Source of the DNA: Bordetella genomosp. 1
Lineage (GTDB): Bacteria; Pseudomonadota; Gammaproteobacteria; Burkholderiales; Burkholderiaceae_B
Assembly: GCF_002261335.1 (NCBI RefSeq)
Contig: NZ_NEVL01000006.1
Coordinates: 1 to 64,000, forward strand
Direction: 5' to 3'
DNA: 64,000 bases
This document shows positions 33,748 through 42,922 of this stretch, piece by piece. Positions within the stretch are counted from its first letter, which is position 1; each line of letters starts with the position of its first letter. Both the position numbers and the translations under genes were made by a program. The notes beneath the pieces are model-generated. The model was not told where the DNA came from and did not search any database. It saw nothing but the letters and a program-made list of their open reading frames with translations.

Positions 33748-34758
33748 TCAGAACACCTTGATGTCGCCGTCCTTCACGACCTTGGCCCAGTGGTCGGTCT
33801 CCTTGCGCAGCCAGACCGCGATCTCGGCCGGCGTCATGCTGACCGGCTCGGAGCCCAGCTCGGCGAAGCGCTGCCGGGTGTCGGCCTCGGCCGTGATCTC
33901 GGCAATGGCGGCATGCAGTTTCTGCACGACGGCGGGCGGCGTGCCGGCCGGCGCCATCAGGGCCTGCCAGGAACCGGTCACGAATCCGGGCAGGCGCTCC
34001 GACAGCGCGGGCGTATCGGGGATGGCGCCGAAGCGCTGCGGGCTGGCCACCGCCAGCATGCGGATCGCCCCGCCCTTCACCAGCGGGTAGGTCGCGAGAA
34101 AGCTGTTCATCGCCACGTCGATCTGGCCGCCGGCGAGATCCGACAGGACCTGCGAGCCGCCCTTGTAGCCGATGTAGTTCCACTCGATGCCGCTCTGGCT
34201 GGCGAACAGCACGCCGGCCAGGTGGGTGATCGAGCCGGGTGTCTCGCCGAAATTCAACCGGCCCTTGTTGGCCTTCGCATAGTCGACCAGCTCCTGCACG
34301 TTGTGCACCGGCAGCTTGTTGCTCACCACCAGGATGTGCGGCGAATAGGCCACGATCGAGACCGGCGCGAGGTCCTTGGTGGGGCTGTAGTTCAGCTTCA
34401 TGATGCTGGGCGAGATCGTCAGGCTGCCCGAATCCATCAACAGCAGCGTGTAGCCATCGGCATCGGACTTGGCCACGTAGCTCGCGCCGATGCTGCCGTT
34501 GGCGCCCGATTTGTTCTCGACCACCACTGGCTGGCCCCACTTCTCGGTGAGCTTCTTGCCGAGCAGCCGCGCCATGACGTCGGAAGCCCCGCCGGCCGGG
34601 TTCGGCACGACGATGCGGATGACTTTGTCGGGATAGCGGGCGGCGTCGTCGGCCGCGTGCGCGGCGCCGCCGATCAGGCCGGCCAGGCCGGCGACCGCCA
34701 GGCGGACCAGGGCGCGACGCCGGCCCCGCGCTGACGCGGGCGGATAGGGGAAAAGCAT
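33748..34758 (-). CDS. Bug-family tripartite tricarboxylate substrate-binding protein
   Basis: The 336-aa periplasmic protein has a signal peptide (VRLAVAGLAGLIGGAAHA) and Bug motifs YPDKVIRIVVPNPAGGASD, GQPVVVENKSGANG and ADGYTLLL. A 17-mer identical to one in front of the dehydratase gene at 35736 sits ~100 nt upstream. Both genes are therefore probably controlled by the GntR regulator between them. It probably binds a sugar-acid-like carboxylate destined for that dehydratase, by context only. Confidence 0.92.
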   Translation of the reverse strand: MLFPYPPASARGRRRALVRLAVAGLAGLIGGAAHAADDAARYPDKVIRIVVPNPAGGASDVMARLLGKKLTEKWGQPVVVENKSGANGSIGASYVAKSDADGYTLLLMDSGSLTISPSIMKLNYSPTKDLAPVSIVAYSPHILVVSNKLPVHNVQELVDYAKANKGRLNFGETPGSITHLAGVLFASQSGIEWNYIGYKGGSQVLSDLAGGQIDVAMNSFLATYPLVKGGAIRMLAVASPQRFGAIPDTPALSERLPGFVTGSWQALMAPAGTPPAVVQKLHAAIAEITAEADTRQRFAELGSEPVSMTPAEIAVWLRKETDHWAKVVKDGDIKVF

Positions 34759-34857
34759 GATGTCTCCTTGTCATTGTGCGAAGCAGGCCGACAACCAGAG
34801 ACGGCATGCGCCCGCGCCCGGCAGTGGCTGCCTGGGCGGAGACATCTTCCGCCTATC

Positions 34858-34874
34858 CTGTAAAATCTGTCAAT
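34858..34874 (-). promoter_or_regulatory. Candidate GntR operator/promoter, copy A
   Basis: Read on the minus strand this is ATTGACAGATTTTACAG, identical to 35673-35689. It contains a perfect TTGACA (-35) and lies between the gntR stop and the Bug gene start, pointing toward the Bug gene. The imperfect dyad TG(T/A)-N8-(T/A)CA could bind a FCD-GntR dimer. Confidence 0.65.
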
Positions 34875-34902
34875 AGCTGATAAACCCTAGATCGAATCGG
34901 GC

Positions 34903-35598
34903 TCACTGCCCGAACAGGCGCGCGATGCCGCCCTGCAGATGCGCCACCATGGCGGCCCGGGCCGCCGCCGCATCGCCGGCGGCGATAGCCTGCACGATGG
35001 CGTGATGCTCGGCCACGACGCGCTGGCGCCGCTCGGCCGGCACCGGCCCGGAGAGCTGCCGCACCAGATCGATGCTGAAGCGCGTCTGGGCCGCGAGCGC
35101 GGTGATCGTCATCGCGAAAAAGCGGTTGCCGCAGGCCTGCGCGACCGCGGCATGGAAGGCGATGTCCTCGTCGATGCCGGGGTTGCCCGCCTGCAGCGCA
35201 CGCTCGAATTCGGCATGCCGACGCTCCACCTCCGCGATGGCCGCCGCATCGCCGCGGGCCGCGGCGCGCGCGGCGATCTCCCCCTCGGTGGCACAGCGGA
35301 ATTCGAGGAAGGCCTTGATGTCGGCGATGCTGCTGAGCGCGCCGAACTCCACGATCTCGGCCTGCGGCTTGAGCGCCTCGACATAGTTGCCCGAGCCCTT
35401 GCGTGCCGAGATCCGCCCTTCGGCGCGCAGGCGCGCGAGGGCCTGGCGCAACACCGGCCGCGACACGGAGAAGCGGCGCGCCAGCTCGATCTCGCCGGGC
35501 AGGCGCGCGTGGATCTCGAAGCCCTCGCTGCCCAGCAGCGCCAGCAGTTGCTCGTAGACCATGTCGCTCAGACGGCGATCGGGAGATGCGTGATTCAT
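34903..35598 (-). CDS. FadR/GntR-family (FCD) transcriptional regulator
   Basis: The 231-aa regulator has an N-terminal winged helix (LPGEIELARRFSVSRPVLRQ, ALARLRAEGRISARKGSGNY) and a C-terminal FCD ligand domain with metal-binding residues (HAEFERAL, DIAFHAAVAQACGN, EHHAIVQAIAAGD). ATG 35598 starts just before the DNA-binding domain; no good Shine-Dalgarno sequence is seen, and a longer frame to 35640 is possible. It is divergent from the dehydratase operon. Identical 17-mers on both sides suggest that it controls the dehydratase operon and the Bug gene, with a sugar acid or its product as ligand. Confidence 0.88.
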   Translation of the reverse strand: MNHASPDRRLSDMVYEQLLALLGSEGFEIHARLPGEIELARRFSVSRPVLRQALARLRAEGRISARKGSGNYVEALKPQAEIVEFGALSSIADIKAFLEFRCATEGEIAARAAARGDAAAIAEVERRHAEFERALQAGNPGIDEDIAFHAAVAQACGNRFFAMTITALAAQTRFSIDLVRQLSGPVPAERRQRVVAEHHAIVQAIAAGDAAAARAAMVAHLQGGIARLFGQ

Positions 35599-35672
35599 GG
35601 GGCGGGAGTTTGCAGCATGGGGCCCGGACCGGCAAGGCAAAGGTCTGCGGCCCGTGTCCGGCCCTCGGCACG

Positions 35673-35689
35673 ATTGACAGATTTTACAG
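35673..35689 (+). promoter_or_regulatory. Candidate GntR operator/promoter, copy B
   Basis: ATTGACAGATTTTACAG with consensus -35 TTGACA (35674-35679); 17 bp further, CAAACT is a weak -10. It lies ~50 nt upstream of the dehydratase start. The whole 17-mer recurs exactly in inverted orientation at 34858-34874, so more than the -35 is conserved. Confidence 0.65.
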
Positions 35690-35735
35690 CTTTGTCCAAA
35701 CTAACTCGTCCTCCCGCCCCTACCAAGGCCTGCCC

Positions 35736-36938
35736 ATGTCCCGCATCACCGCCCTGCGCACCTATCGCAGCCCCGACCGACCCAGCCTGATCTGGCTGGA
35801 GATCGATACCGACGAGGGCCTCACCGGCCTGGGCGAGACCTTCCGCGGCGCCGCCACGGTCGAGACCATGATCCATGCCGAGATCGCGCCGCAGCTCCTG
35901 GGGCGCGACGCCAGCGCCATCGAAAGCCTCAACGCGCTGCTCACCCAGCCCTATGTGGGCTACAACGCCTCGGGCGCCGAGATCCGCGCGGCCAGCGCCG
36001 TCGACATCGCCCTGTGGGATCTCGCCGGCCAGCGCCAGCGGGTACCGCTCTACCAGGCGCTCGGCGGCGCGGCGCGCGAGCAGATCCCGGTCTACAACAC
36101 CTGCGCCGGCTATGCCTTCAACAGCAGCGGCAAGCGGCGCGACATCGGCAGCGACGACGTCGCCGCCGGGCCCTACGACGACCAGGTCGCCTTCATGCGC
36201 GACGCGGGCGCGCTGGCGCAGAGCCTGCGCGAAGAGGGCTACGGCGCGATGAAGATCTGGCCGTTCGACATCTACGCACCCAGGACGCAGGGCCAGACCA
36301 TCAGCCTGACCGACCTGAAGACCGGCCTCGAACCCTTCAGGCGCATCCGCCAGGCGGTGGGCGACGACATCGAGGTGATGTGCGAGCTGCACGGCCTGTG
36401 GGGCAACCACGCCGCGCTGCGCATCTGCCAGGCGCTGGAAGACCACGGCGTGTTCTGGGCCGAGGATCCGATCGCCAAGATGGACGACATCCACACCCTG
36501 GCCGACCTGCGCAGCCGCACGCGCACGCCGATCTGCGGCAGCGAGTCCCTTGCCGGCCTGCCGGTGTTTCGCGATGCGCTGGCCGCCAATGCGCTCGACG
36601 TGGTGATGCTCGATCTGGGCTGGTGCGGCGGCATCACCACCGCCCGCAAGATCGCGACGCTGGCGCAGGCCTATGCCAAGCCGCTCGCGCCGCACGACTG
36701 CACCGGCCCGGTCGCGTTGATGGCCGGCCTGCACCTGGCCCTGCACGCCCCCACCGCGATCTACCAGGAGGTGGTGCGCGCCACCCTGGCCACCTGGTAT
36801 CGTGAACTGGTCACCGATCTGCCCGAGATCCACGCCGGCCTCGCGCAACCGCCGCGCGGCCACGGCCTGGGCACCCGTCTGTCTCCCGCCTTCAAGGCGC
36901 GCACCGATCTGCAGGTGCGCACCAGCACCCCTTCCTGA
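35736..36938 (+). CDS. Enolase-superfamily sugar-acid dehydratase (mandelate racemase/muconate lactonizing type)
   Basis: The 400-aa protein has an N-terminal capping domain (TDEGLTGLGETF) and a TIM barrel with metal ligands in CELHGLWG, FWAEDPI and GSESLAG, and a catalytic His in APHDCTGPV. ATG 35736 is where homology starts; the open frame extends further upstream only by chance. Members remove water from aldonates to give 2-keto-3-deoxy acids; the substrate here is not resolvable. A 2-hydroxyacid dehydrogenase gene follows after 11 nt. Confidence 0.88.
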   Translation: MSRITALRTYRSPDRPSLIWLEIDTDEGLTGLGETFRGAATVETMIHAEIAPQLLGRDASAIESLNALLTQPYVGYNASGAEIRAASAVDIALWDLAGQRQRVPLYQALGGAAREQIPVYNTCAGYAFNSSGKRRDIGSDDVAAGPYDDQVAFMRDAGALAQSLREEGYGAMKIWPFDIYAPRTQGQTISLTDLKTGLEPFRRIRQAVGDDIEVMCELHGLWGNHAALRICQALEDHGVFWAEDPIAKMDDIHTLADLRSRTRTPICGSESLAGLPVFRDALAANALDVVMLDLGWCGGITTARKIATLAQAYAKPLAPHDCTGPVALMAGLHLALHAPTAIYQEVVRATLATWYRELVTDLPEIHAGLAQPPRGHGLGTRLSPAFKARTDLQVRTSTPS

Positions 36939-36949
36939 GGACATCCGCC

Positions 36950-37909
36950 ATGCAAATCCTGGTCGCGGGGCTGCACGCCCCCAACGCGCCGCGCCTGGCC
37001 GCCCTGCTCGGCCCGGACTTCGCGGTGCACGCCGCCAAGACCCTGGCCGCCGAGGGGCCCATCGACGCCGACGTGTTGATCACCAATCGCTTGAGCGCGA
37101 GCGAGGCCGCGCGTTTCGGCGGCAGGCTGGTGCACGTGCCCGGCGCGGGCACCGATGCGATCGCGCTCGATGCCCTGCCCTCGTGCGCGGCGGTGTGCAA
37201 CGTGCACGGCCACGAGATTCCCATCGCCGAATACGTGGTGCATGCGCTGCTCGAACACTGCCTGCAGCCGTGGCGCCTGCCGGCGCGGCTCGATGCCCAG
37301 GCCTGGCCGGCCATCTACGCCGACCGGCCGTATCACACCGAGGCCCACGGCCGCACGGTGGCGATCCTGGGCTACGGCCACATCGGCGAGGAGATCGCGC
37401 GGCGCGTGCGCGCGCTCGGCATGCGCGTCATCGCGGTGACGCGCAGCGGCAAGGTCGATGCCGCCACCGCGCCGGACGAGGTGGTGACCGCGGCCGAGCT
37501 CGAGCGCGTCCTGCCGCGCTGCCTCGCCCTGGTGCTGTGCTGCCCGCTCACCGATGCCACCCGGGGCCGGGTCGGCCGCGACGCGCTCGCCGCGCTGGGC
37601 CCGGAGGGGCTACTGGTGAACGTGGCGCGCGCCGAAGTGGCCGACGAGCAGGCGTTGTACGACTGCCTGCGCGACGGCACGCTGGGCCGCGCCGTGCTGG
37701 ATGTCTGGTATCGCTACCCGGCCGCGGGCGAGACGGAGGTCACGCCTGCGCGCCTGCCCCTGCATGCGCTGCCCAATGTGCGCGCCACGCCCCACGTGTC
37801 GGCACTCACGCCGGGGCTGCTCGAGCGGCGCTACGCCTTCATGGCGGACAACATCCGCGCCCTCGCGGCCGGGCGGGCGCTCGCCGGCGTGGTGCGCCCG
37901 CCGCGCTGA
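36950..37909 (+). CDS. D-isomer-specific 2-hydroxyacid dehydrogenase
   Basis: The 319-aa NAD(P)-dependent enzyme has Rossmann motif LGYGHIGEEIARRVRALGM (~142-160) and the substrate segments CCPLTDATRG and NVARAEVADEQAL, plus a late His (TPHVSAL). It reduces a 2-keto acid or oxidises a D-2-hydroxy acid in the cytosol. It is co-transcribed with the dehydratase (11-nt gap, RBS GAGGA), so it probably handles a product of the same sugar-acid route. Confidence 0.9.
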   Translation: MQILVAGLHAPNAPRLAALLGPDFAVHAAKTLAAEGPIDADVLITNRLSASEAARFGGRLVHVPGAGTDAIALDALPSCAAVCNVHGHEIPIAEYVVHALLEHCLQPWRLPARLDAQAWPAIYADRPYHTEAHGRTVAILGYGHIGEEIARRVRALGMRVIAVTRSGKVDAATAPDEVVTAAELERVLPRCLALVLCCPLTDATRGRVGRDALAALGPEGLLVNVARAEVADEQALYDCLRDGTLGRAVLDVWYRYPAAGETEVTPARLPLHALPNVRATPHVSALTPGLLERRYAFMADNIRALAAGRALAGVVRPPR

Positions 37910-38065
37910 CGCCCGCGCCGCCGTGGCGCGGGGCGCGTTGTCCCCGGGGTCGGCGCCCCGCCAGGCACGGGTCATGCTGGGACGACGGGCGCGGTTGGGG
38001 TAAGGTTCCCGAATGGGCGACCTTCCCGTCCGCCCTCCCGAGCCACACACGGACCTGTTCAACCC

Positions 38066-39097
38066 ATGCGATTTCCCACCTTGCTGCGCTTCCTGCATCC
38101 CCGGCAACTCTGGGGGCTGCTGCTCGATTCGGCCCAACAATGGTCGCGCCACCGCGCCTCCAGCAAAGGGGCGGCGCTGGCGCTGTACATGGTGTTTTCG
38201 CTGGCGCCGATGCTGATCCTGGTGATCGCCGTCGCGGGCGCGTTCTTCGGCGAGGAAGCGGTGCGCTCCGAGCTGTTCGGCCAGGTGCGCGACCTCACGG
38301 GCGAACGCGGGGCCGAAGTGATCCAGACCGTGCTGGCCAGCGCGCACGAATCCGGCAAGGGCTGGGTGGCGGCGCTGATCTCGATCTTCGTATTGATCTT
38401 CTCGGCCACCACCGCCTTCGCCGAGCTCAAGGCCAGCCTGGACGAGCTCTGGGAAGTCGACCCCGACAAGAGCAGCGGCATCCAGGGCATGGTGCGCAGC
38501 CGCATGCTGTCGTTCGGCCTGGTGCTGGTGCTGGGCCTGTTCCTGCTGCTGTCGCTGGCGGTGAACGCGGCGATGGGCGTGGCGCGCGGCTACTACGGCG
38601 AGCTCTGGAACAATTCCTACGTGGCGGTGATCGGCGAATGGGTCTCCAGCCTGTTCTCCTTTGCCGTGGTGACCGCACTGTTTGCCGTGGTGTTCAAGCT
38701 GCTGCCCAGCGCCAACGTGATCTGGCGCCACGTGATCCCGGGCGCGGTCGTGACGGCGGCGCTCTTTCTGATCGGCAAGTGGGGCATCGGCCTGTATCTC
38801 GGCGGCGGCGGCGTGACCTCGGCCTACGGCGCGGCGGGATCGCTGATCGCGCTGCTGCTTTGGATCTATTACTCGGCGCAGATCTTCTTCTTCGGCGCGG
38901 TGTTCACGCGCCAGTATTCGTTGCGCGCCGAAAGACTCGAGCGCGGTGAATCGACCGACGGCACGCCCGCCCCCGCTGCGCCCGCCGACGCCGTGCCCGC
39001 GCAGGCCCCCGCGCCGTCCGCCGCGCCCGCGCAGGCGCCCGACATCACGCTGGACGCGAACGGCGTGCCCGCGCCGGCGCGCCACCCGCCGGGCTGA
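38066..39097 (+). CDS. YihY/BrkB (UPF0761) family inner-membrane protein
   Basis: The 343-aa protein has six membrane segments and YihY family landmarks: KGAALALYMVFSLAPMLILV, LRSRMLSFGLVLVLGLF-like segments near residue 150, VIWRHVIPGAVVTAALF and SAYGAAGSLIALLLWIYYSA with IFFFGAVFTR. A Pro/Ala-rich C-terminal tail (~45 residues) is extra. The function of the family is unsettled (once misannotated as RNase BN). The gene stands alone and converges with the sugar-acid operon. Confidence 0.93.
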   Translation: MRFPTLLRFLHPRQLWGLLLDSAQQWSRHRASSKGAALALYMVFSLAPMLILVIAVAGAFFGEEAVRSELFGQVRDLTGERGAEVIQTVLASAHESGKGWVAALISIFVLIFSATTAFAELKASLDELWEVDPDKSSGIQGMVRSRMLSFGLVLVLGLFLLLSLAVNAAMGVARGYYGELWNNSYVAVIGEWVSSLFSFAVVTALFAVVFKLLPSANVIWRHVIPGAVVTAALFLIGKWGIGLYLGGGGVTSAYGAAGSLIALLLWIYYSAQIFFFGAVFTRQYSLRAERLERGESTDGTPAPAAPADAVPAQAPAPSAAPAQAPDITLDANGVPAPARHPPG

Positions 39098-39106
39098 TCG
39101 ACCGCC

Positions 39107-40156
39107 TCAGGCCGGCGGCGCCACGCCCAGCCGCTGGCTCCAGTCCAGCATCTCGCGCCACAGCCCCGGCTCCACCGGGATTCCGTGCGCGAGGCGGTCG
39201 CGCTCGGCGCGTGCCTCCGGCTCGCCGGGCGCCAGGGGCGCGCCCGGTTGCGCGCGCAACTCGGCGACCATGCCGGCCACCACGGCCGCGAGCATCGCCC
39301 CGCCCGCAAAGCGCGCCGGGTCGATCACGATGAAGAAGGCCCCGAGCCGGCGCGGCTCGTCGAGGCGCTCGTACATGGGCGAGATATGCGGCCCGAACGG
39401 ATTGCCGTTCAGGGGCCCGCACAACAGCTCGATCATCATCGCCAGCCCGTAGCCCTTGTAGCCATACTCCGGACCGCCGAGCGGGCGCAGCGCCCGCACC
39501 GCCTGCGCATCGGTGGCGTCGCCGCCCTGCGCGTCGAGCGCCACGCCGGGCGGCAGCGCGGCCTGCTCGCGGCGCGCGTTCATCACGCGGTTCCAGGGGA
39601 TCGAGGTGCTCGCCATGTCGAGGCAGACCGGCTCGCCGCCCGCGCGCGGCACCGCGATCGAGATCGGATTGGTGCCGAAGAATGGCACGTGTCCGCCGAA
39701 CGGCGCCGCAATGGAATCCGAATGCGTGAAGGCCAGGCCGATCAGCCCCGCGCGGGCGGCGGCGCGGCTGTACAGGCCCACGGCGCCGCAGTGCGAGGCG
39801 TCGCTCACGCCGACCGCGGCCACGCCCGCGTCGCGCGCGAGCCGGATCGCCTCGGCGTTGGCGCGATGCGCCACGATGATGCCCAGGCCCTGGCCCCCGT
39901 GCACCTGCGCGGTCGCGGGCCCCGTCTGCTGGACGCGCATCTGCGGCCGCGCCAGCACCGAGCCGTGCGAGAGGCGGTTGAGGTAGTGCGGCAGGCGCGC
40001 GATGCCGTGCGAATCGATGCCCCACAGGCTGGTCTGCACCAGGCTGTCGGCCAGGGATTGCGCATCGCCGGCGTCGAGATCCTGCGCGCGCAGGCAGGCC
40101 ACGGCCCAGCGGGTCAGGCCCGCGGCGTCGATGCGGCGCGGTGCGGAGAGGTTCAT
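39107..40156 (-). CDS. Malate/L-lactate/ureidoglycolate dehydrogenase-family oxidoreductase
   Basis: The 349-aa NAD(P)-dependent enzyme belongs to the Ldh_2 (AllD/YlbC/DlgD) fold: GIDSHGIARLPHYLNRL near residue 47, VSDASHCGAVGLYS (~115), FFGTNPISIAVPR and YKGYGLAMMIELLCGPL. It oxidises a 2-hydroxy acid or reduces a 2-keto acid; AllD, DlgD and related enzymes act on ureidoglycolate, diketogulonate or pyrroline carboxylate. ATG 40156 overlaps the upstream mannitol-dehydrogenase-family stop by 4 bp. It is the last gene of the operon. Confidence 0.9.
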   Translation of the reverse strand: MNLSAPRRIDAAGLTRWAVACLRAQDLDAGDAQSLADSLVQTSLWGIDSHGIARLPHYLNRLSHGSVLARPQMRVQQTGPATAQVHGGQGLGIIVAHRANAEAIRLARDAGVAAVGVSDASHCGAVGLYSRAAARAGLIGLAFTHSDSIAAPFGGHVPFFGTNPISIAVPRAGGEPVCLDMASTSIPWNRVMNARREQAALPPGVALDAQGGDATDAQAVRALRPLGGPEYGYKGYGLAMMIELLCGPLNGNPFGPHISPMYERLDEPRRLGAFFIVIDPARFAGGAMLAAVVAGMVAELRAQPGAPLAPGEPEARAERDRLAHGIPVEPGLWREMLDWSQRLGVAPPA

Positions 40157-41670
40157 GCCAGCGCCTCCTTGACGGTCGCGGCCACGCCGCGCGTGCGCAA
40201 CAGGCCGAGATGCCGCGTGACCGCCGCGATCAGGGCCGGGTTGCCCTCGAGATCGCCGAACACCGGCCGGAACGCGACCAGGCAGGCCGCCTCGGCCTGC
40301 GGTCCCGCCAACGCATGCGCGGCCGCCTCGGCCAGCCGCTCCGCGAGCGGCCGGGCAAGCGGATCGTCGATCGCATAGCGTGCGCCGTGCTCGTCGTAGC
40401 CCCGCAGATAATGCAGCCAGCCCGCCACCGCGAGCGCCAGCAGCTCGATCGTGCCGCCCGCGCGCAGGCGATCGCGCACGGTGTCGAGCAGGCGCTGCGG
40501 CACCTTCTGCGATCCGTCCATGGCGATCTGCTGCGTGCGATGCGGCAGCGCCGGGTTGGCGAAGCGCTGCAACAGTTGCGCGCGAAACGCCGCCGCGTCG
40601 AAATCCGCCGCGTCGGCCAGCGTGGGCTCGACCTCGTCGCGCAACAGCCGTTCCACGAGCTTGTGCAGCCAGGGCTGGGCCATGGCCTCGGGCACCGTCT
40701 CGAGCCCGGCCATGGCGCCCAGGTACGCCAGCGTGGAATGCGAGCCGTTGACCATGCGCAGCTTGATGCGTTCGTACGGCGCGGCCCGGGCGACGAAGCG
40801 CACGCCTTCGACGCGGTCCCAGGCCGGCCGGCCCTGCGCGAAGCGGTCTTCGATCACCCACGACAGGAACGGCTCGCCCACCACCGGCCAGGCGTCGGCC
40901 ATGCCGAGCTGCGTGGCGATGCGCGCACGGTCGGCGTCGCTCGTGCGCGGCACGATGCGGTCGACCATGCTGTTGGGAAAGGTGCACTGCAGGCCGATCC
41001 AGCGCGCCAGCGCCGGATCGACACGATCGGCGAAGGCCAGCACGAGGCCGCGCAAGGTGTCGCCGTTGGCCGGCAGGTTGTCGCAGGACAGCAGCGTGAG
41101 CGGCGCCATGCCGCGCGCGTGCCGCAGCGCGAGCCCGTGCACCAGCATGCCGAGTGCGCCGCGCGGCGCATCGGGTCGCGCGAGGTCGTGTTCGACGTCG
41201 GGGTCGTCCCAGCGCAGCGCGCCCGTGGCCGGGTCGTGGCTGTAGCCCTTCTCGGTGATGGTGAGGCTGACGATGCGCGTGTCGGGGTGGGCGATGCGCT
41301 CGAGCACCGCCTGCGGGTCTTCGCTGGCCACCAGCACCTGCAGCACAGCGCCCACCACCCGCAGTTGCTCGCGCAACGAACCATCAGGCCCCGCGTCGCG
41401 CAGCGCCAGCGTGTAGAGCCCCTGCTGCGGCGCCAGCGCGTCGCGCGTGCCGGGCTGGCGCAGCGACACACCGACGATGCCCCACGCCGACTGCGCCGGA
41501 TCGGCCAGCACACGATCGGTGATCTCGGCCTGGTGCGCGCGATGGAAGGCGCCGATGCCCAGGTGCACGATGCCGGCTCGCAGGCGCGCGCGATCGTAGG
41601 CCGGGCGGCCCACGGCGGCCGGCAACAGCGACAGCGCCTGTGGCTGCAGTCGGGCGGGCATGCCGTTCAC
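40153..41670 (-). CDS. Mannitol dehydrogenase-family hexuronate reductase (fructuronate reductase-like)
   Basis: The 505-aa polyol/uronate dehydrogenase has an N-terminal Rossmann domain ([14 protein letters not shown], ~34-47), [18 protein letters not shown] and the catalytic Lys/Asn-His segment [16 protein letters not shown]. Length and motifs fit UxuB (D-fructuronate to D-mannonate) or mannitol dehydrogenase. Mannonate dehydratase is encoded next door, so fructuronate reductase is favoured. It starts at GTG 41670 (4-bp overlap with the upstream gene) or at the ATG three codons later. Confidence 0.88.
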   Translation of the reverse strand: MNGMPARLQPQALSLLPAAVGRPAYDRARLRAGIVHLGIGAFHRAHQAEITDRVLADPAQSAWGIVGVSLRQPGTRDALAPQQGLYTLALRDAGPDGSLREQLRVVGAVLQVLVASEDPQAVLERIAHPDTRIVSLTITEKGYSHDPATGALRWDDPDVEHDLARPDAPRGALGMLVHGLALRHARGMAPLTLLSCDNLPANGDTLRGLVLAFADRVDPALARWIGLQCTFPNSMVDRIVPRTSDADRARIATQLGMADAWPVVGEPFLSWVIEDRFAQGRPAWDRVEGVRFVARAAPYERIKLRMVNGSHSTLAYLGAMAGLETVPEAMAQPWLHKLVERLLRDEVEPTLADAADFDAAAFRAQLLQRFANPALPHRTQQIAMDGSQKVPQRLLDTVRDRLRAGGTIELLALAVAGWLHYLRGYDEHGARYAIDDPLARPLAERLAEAAAHALAGPQAEAACLVAFRPVFGDLEGNPALIAAVTRHLGLLRTRGVAATVKEALA

Positions 41671-42878
41671 CAGTTCCAGAGCGTACCGTCGTGCGCCAGC
41701 CGGTTCACCGGCAGGTAGGCGCGCTGGTAGGGATACTTCTCAGCCAGCTTTTCGTCGATCTCCACGCCATGGCCGGGCACGTCGCCCGGGTACATCATGC
41801 CGTCCTCGAAGGTGTAGGCATGCGGGAACACGGCGTCGGTCTCCTCCGTGTGGCGCATGTATTCCTGCACGCCGAAGTTCGGCACCCACAGGTCGAAATG
41901 CAGCGCGGCGCCCATGCAGGCCGGCGAGAGGTCGGTGGCGCCATGGCAGCCGGTGCGCACCTGGTAGATCGCCGCGAGGTCGGCGATGCGGCGCAGGTGC
42001 GTGATGCCGCCGGCATGGACCACGGTCGCGCGGATGTAGTCGATCAGCTGGTTCTGGATCAGGTCCTTGCAGTCCCACAAGGTGTTGAAGATCTCGCCCA
42101 CCGCGATCGGCGTGACCGTGTGCTGCCGGATCAGCCGGAACGCCTCCTGGTTCTCCGCGGGCGTGGCGTCCTCCATCCAGAACAGGCGGTAGGGTTCGAG
42201 CGACTTGCCCAGCCGCGCCGCCTCGATGGGCGTGAGCCGGTGGTGCACGTCGTGCAGCAGGTGCGTGTCCCAGCCCACCGCCTCGCGCACCGCCTCGAAC
42301 AGCTTCGGCGCGTGATCGAGATACTTCTCGGTGGACCAGTCGTGTTCCGACGGCAGGTCGGCGTCGGCCGGCTCGTAGAACATGCGGCCGCGGCCCACGC
42401 CGTAGACGGCGTTCAGGCCCGGCACCCCGCTCTGCGCGCGGATCGCGCGATAGCCCATCTCGCGATAGCGCAGCACCTCCTGCACGGTCTCGTCGATGTC
42501 GCGGCCGTTGGCATGGCCATACACCATCACGCCGGTGCGGCTCTTGCCGCCCAGCAACTGGTACAGCGGCATGTTGGCCGCCTTGGCCTTGATGTCCCAC
42601 AGCGCGGTGTCGACCGCCGCGATGGCCGCCATCGTGACCGGCCCGCGCCGCCAGTAGGCGCCGCGGTAGAGGTACTGCCAGATGTCCTCGATCTGGTGCG
42701 GGTCGCGCCCGATCAGGCACGGGATCACGTGCTCGGTGAGATAGGCGGCCACGGCCAGCTCGCGGCCGTTGAGCGTGGCGTCGCCGATGCCGGAGAGGCC
42801 CTCGTCGGTCTCGATCTTCAGGGTCACGAAATTGCGGCCCGGACTGCAAACGATGACACGTGCCTGGGTAATCTTCAT
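41667..42878 (-). CDS. Mannonate dehydratase, ManD type (enolase superfamily)
   Basis: The 403-aa protein follows the ManD pattern closely: [58 protein letters not shown], the VYGHANG loop, [20 protein letters not shown] and CHGATDLSP, which hold the Mg ligands and catalytic Tyr/His/Arg groups. It dehydrates D-mannonate (some ManDs also D-gluconate) to 2-keto-3-deoxygluconate. GAGGCGGA precedes ATG 42878. It is a different fold from the iron-dependent UxuA. Confidence 0.92.
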   Translation of the reverse strand: MKITQARVIVCSPGRNFVTLKIETDEGLSGIGDATLNGRELAVAAYLTEHVIPCLIGRDPHQIEDIWQYLYRGAYWRRGPVTMAAIAAVDTALWDIKAKAANMPLYQLLGGKSRTGVMVYGHANGRDIDETVQEVLRYREMGYRAIRAQSGVPGLNAVYGVGRGRMFYEPADADLPSEHDWSTEKYLDHAPKLFEAVREAVGWDTHLLHDVHHRLTPIEAARLGKSLEPYRLFWMEDATPAENQEAFRLIRQHTVTPIAVGEIFNTLWDCKDLIQNQLIDYIRATVVHAGGITHLRRIADLAAIYQVRTGCHGATDLSPACMGAALHFDLWVPNFGVQEYMRHTEETDAVFPHAYTFEDGMMYPGDVPGHGVEIDEKLAEKYPYQRAYLPVNRLAHDGTLWNW

Positions 42879-42922
42879 GTTCCGCCTCGGAATGAAATGG
42901 GTCGCGCCTGCCGCCCGGATGC

